This document shows, in pieces, positions 62,940 through 64,000 of a DNA stretch of 64,000 nt. How positions within the stretch are numbered: the first letter of the stretch is position 1; each line of letters starts with the position of its first letter. Source of the stretch: an uncultured Gammaproteobacteria bacterium. GTDB lineage: Bacteria > Pseudomonadota > Gammaproteobacteria > Arenicellales > Poriferihabitantaceae. Below the pieces are notes generated by a model, which searched no databases, was not told the origin of the DNA, and saw nothing but the letters and a program-made list of their open reading frames with translations. Made by a program: the position numbers and the translations under genes. The stretch spans positions 1-64,000 of the forward strand of contig CALKKV010000008.1 of the NCBI GenBank assembly GCA_937992195.1. Reading direction: 5' to 3'.

Positions 62940-63206
62940 CTACTTGCTCATCATCTTTTTGATTAATCCAACGACCACCATCAGAGCACCGCCACCAAGA
63001 CCACCTCCGGCAAGACTGCCTACGATCCCATCAAGGCCACCGCCACCGAGCATGCTCAATAACTGGCCGCCAAGTCCGCCACCCAAAACACCTGCAATGC
63101 TGTTTCCGACAGTTCCAAGGCTCAGATTTTTGAGCAGGGCACCCGCGGCGTTTCCTCCTACGGCACCACTGATTAAGTTAATAATAATCGGCATTAATGC
63201 TTCCAT
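62940..63206 (-). CDS. Small Gly-rich hydrophobic protein
   Basis: 88 residues from the ATG at 63206. Composition is dominated by Gly, Leu and Ala (GGGLGGQLLSMLGGGGLDGI), with a hydrophobic C-terminal helix and KKMMSK tail. It resembles small Gly-zipper-like proteins, but I recognise no defined family. Has its own terminator, so it is probably a highly transcribed single gene. Confidence 0.65.
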   Translation of the reverse strand: MEALMPIIINLISGAVGGNAAGALLKNLSLGTVGNSIAGVLGGGLGGQLLSMLGGGGLDGIVGSLAGGGLGGGALMVVVGLIKKMMSK

Positions 63207-63421
63207 AATAAGTTTCTCTCGATAGTTGTAAGTTGCTGTAATGTTAAGTTTGCAGACGATGCTTGTCGTCAGCAAATTGAATTATAGTACACTTTTTGAG
63301 AGCGTCGGCTGTATTTGGCTAGGTGCTGATTTTCTGACAGACGGCTAAACATACTTGCTTCGATTTCTGGACACAGACCGTTCGTTTTTGTTTGTCGAGA
63401 AATAGGCAACGAAAAACACTA

Positions 63422-63925
63422 TTATCGATTACGCTGTTCGACTGATTTACGGTATTTCTCCGTGGCTTTGATTTCTAGTCCTTGGCTCGCAAGAAATTGC
63501 ACAAAAGCATGCATATCTATGCCGCTAACACGGTCTAGTTTGATTACACTTTCATCCAACCCGATCAGTCGATAAACGGGACGACTGTCAGCAGCGCTCG
63601 GTTCCGCGCCTTCGTCGATATAGGCAATATCCTGAAGACCAATTGAGAATGATTGGTCAATTTTTTCATCGGGTGAACGCCAGTCTATTTGTTGGTGGTT
63701 TGCCGTGATATGCCACTCACCACCAGATTGATTGAGAACTTTGGCTTGAAAAAGCATATAAGCACCGACTGCAATCAAAGCCAAAGATGCCAGGTTATAA
63801 ACAAGGGCTTTGTCTTTCATCTGACTGAAAATCAAAAAACCAATACCCACTGCCAGCAGGCCTATACCCCATGGCATCAGTTGTTTTGCTACGGTTTCGG
63901 CACTGCCGATGTATTCAAAAGTCAT
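63422..63925 (-). CDS. Uncharacterised membrane protein with two N-terminal helices
   Basis: 167 residues. Two membrane helices (about 18-35 and 43-59) are followed by a soluble domain of about 100 residues with alternating beta strands (SFSIGLQDIAYIDEG, PVYRLIGLDESVIKL), recalling a PH-like fold. No family identified. Starts 6 bases after the stop of the gene running in from the right edge. Confidence 0.65.
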   Translation of the reverse strand: MTFEYIGSAETVAKQLMPWGIGLLAVGIGFLIFSQMKDKALVYNLASLALIAVGAYMLFQAKVLNQSGGEWHITANHQQIDWRSPDEKIDQSFSIGLQDIAYIDEGAEPSAADSRPVYRLIGLDESVIKLDRVSGIDMHAFVQFLASQGLEIKATEKYRKSVEQRNR

Positions 63926-63931
63926 GGCTGA

Positions 63932-64000
63932 TTAAATTATCTTAAAATGCGAATTGGATTGGACGATAGCGTCGATAAATTCGTTAGCATCAATTGAGAA
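63932..64000 (-). CDS. C-terminal end of a gene running in from the right
   Basis: The minus strand is open from the edge to a TAA at 63932, encoding FSIDANEFIDAIVQSNSHFK and two more residues. The close spacing to the next gene supports a real coding end, but the fragment is too short to assign. Confidence 0.4.
   Translation of the reverse strand, partial: FSIDANEFIDAIVQSNSHFKII

Noticed and set aside
62857-63225. Plus-strand Pro-rich 122-codon frame
   Set aside because: The Pro runs are the antisense of the Gly-rich protein at 62940, and the frame crosses that gene's terminator.

Overview
The window looks like chromosomal DNA of a Gram-negative gammaproteobacterium. The grounds are outer-membrane porins, LysR regulators, a heterodimeric MdlAB-type exporter, GlmS, a Zur-type operator and moderate GC. 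The gene content (polyamine/quaternary-amine ABC importers, Rieske demethylase-like oxygenases, an MttB-superfamily methyltransferase, a methanethiol oxidase) fits a marine or host-associated heterotroph using small N-, C1- and S-compounds. The taxonomic call is inference; there is no rRNA or tRNA in the window.

Region 1 (1-23.7 kb) is a catabolic island with a very high density of O2-dependent enzymes: three Rieske alpha subunits, five Fe(II)/2-oxoglutarate-type oxygenases (two PhyH, two IPNS-like, one HalD/BesD-like) and one CoA-thioester flavin monooxygenase with its CoA ligase. With them are an MttB-superfamily protein, two unusual AhpD/CMD-like proteins, an M29/NicX-like protein, a PotABCD-type importer and a family-5 solute-binding protein. 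Short repeats with a GGGGACAG core, a transposase stump and a decayed TPR gene lie between the operons, which suggests piecemeal assembly by transfer.

Region 2 (24.3-45.3 kb) holds a giant secreted protein with propeller-like repeats and two haem c sites, an MdlAB-like ABC exporter, a spondin/CHRD secreted protein, two tail-to-tail LysR genes, a methanethiol oxidase / His-rich membrane protein / 1-Cys peroxiredoxin group, and a second PotABCD-type importer followed by a D-2-hydroxyacid dehydrogenase.

Region 3 (45.3-59.3 kb) is the most distinctive. An operon reading leftwards encodes a receiver-PIG-L deacetylase fusion, an ATP-grasp ligase, a TPR/beta-barrel outer-membrane protein, a low-molecular-weight tyrosine phosphatase and GlmS. 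Reading divergently are an H-NOX nitric oxide sensor, a hybrid histidine kinase and a LuxR-type response regulator. A BcsA/PgaC-like family-2 glycosyltransferase, a porin and a lipoprotein follow. My reading is a nitric-oxide-responsive aminosugar polysaccharide or glycan system. The 5' part of the glycosyltransferase gene has recently been duplicated and then broken 2.5 kb away.

Region 4 (59.3-64 kb) is a zinc-uptake locus around a perfect 18-bp Zur-type palindrome: a MerC-like membrane protein on one side; an outer-membrane barrel, a ZnuA-like binding protein and a ZnuB-like permease on the other, with no ATPase gene in view. Two small uncharacterised genes and the end of another gene close the window.
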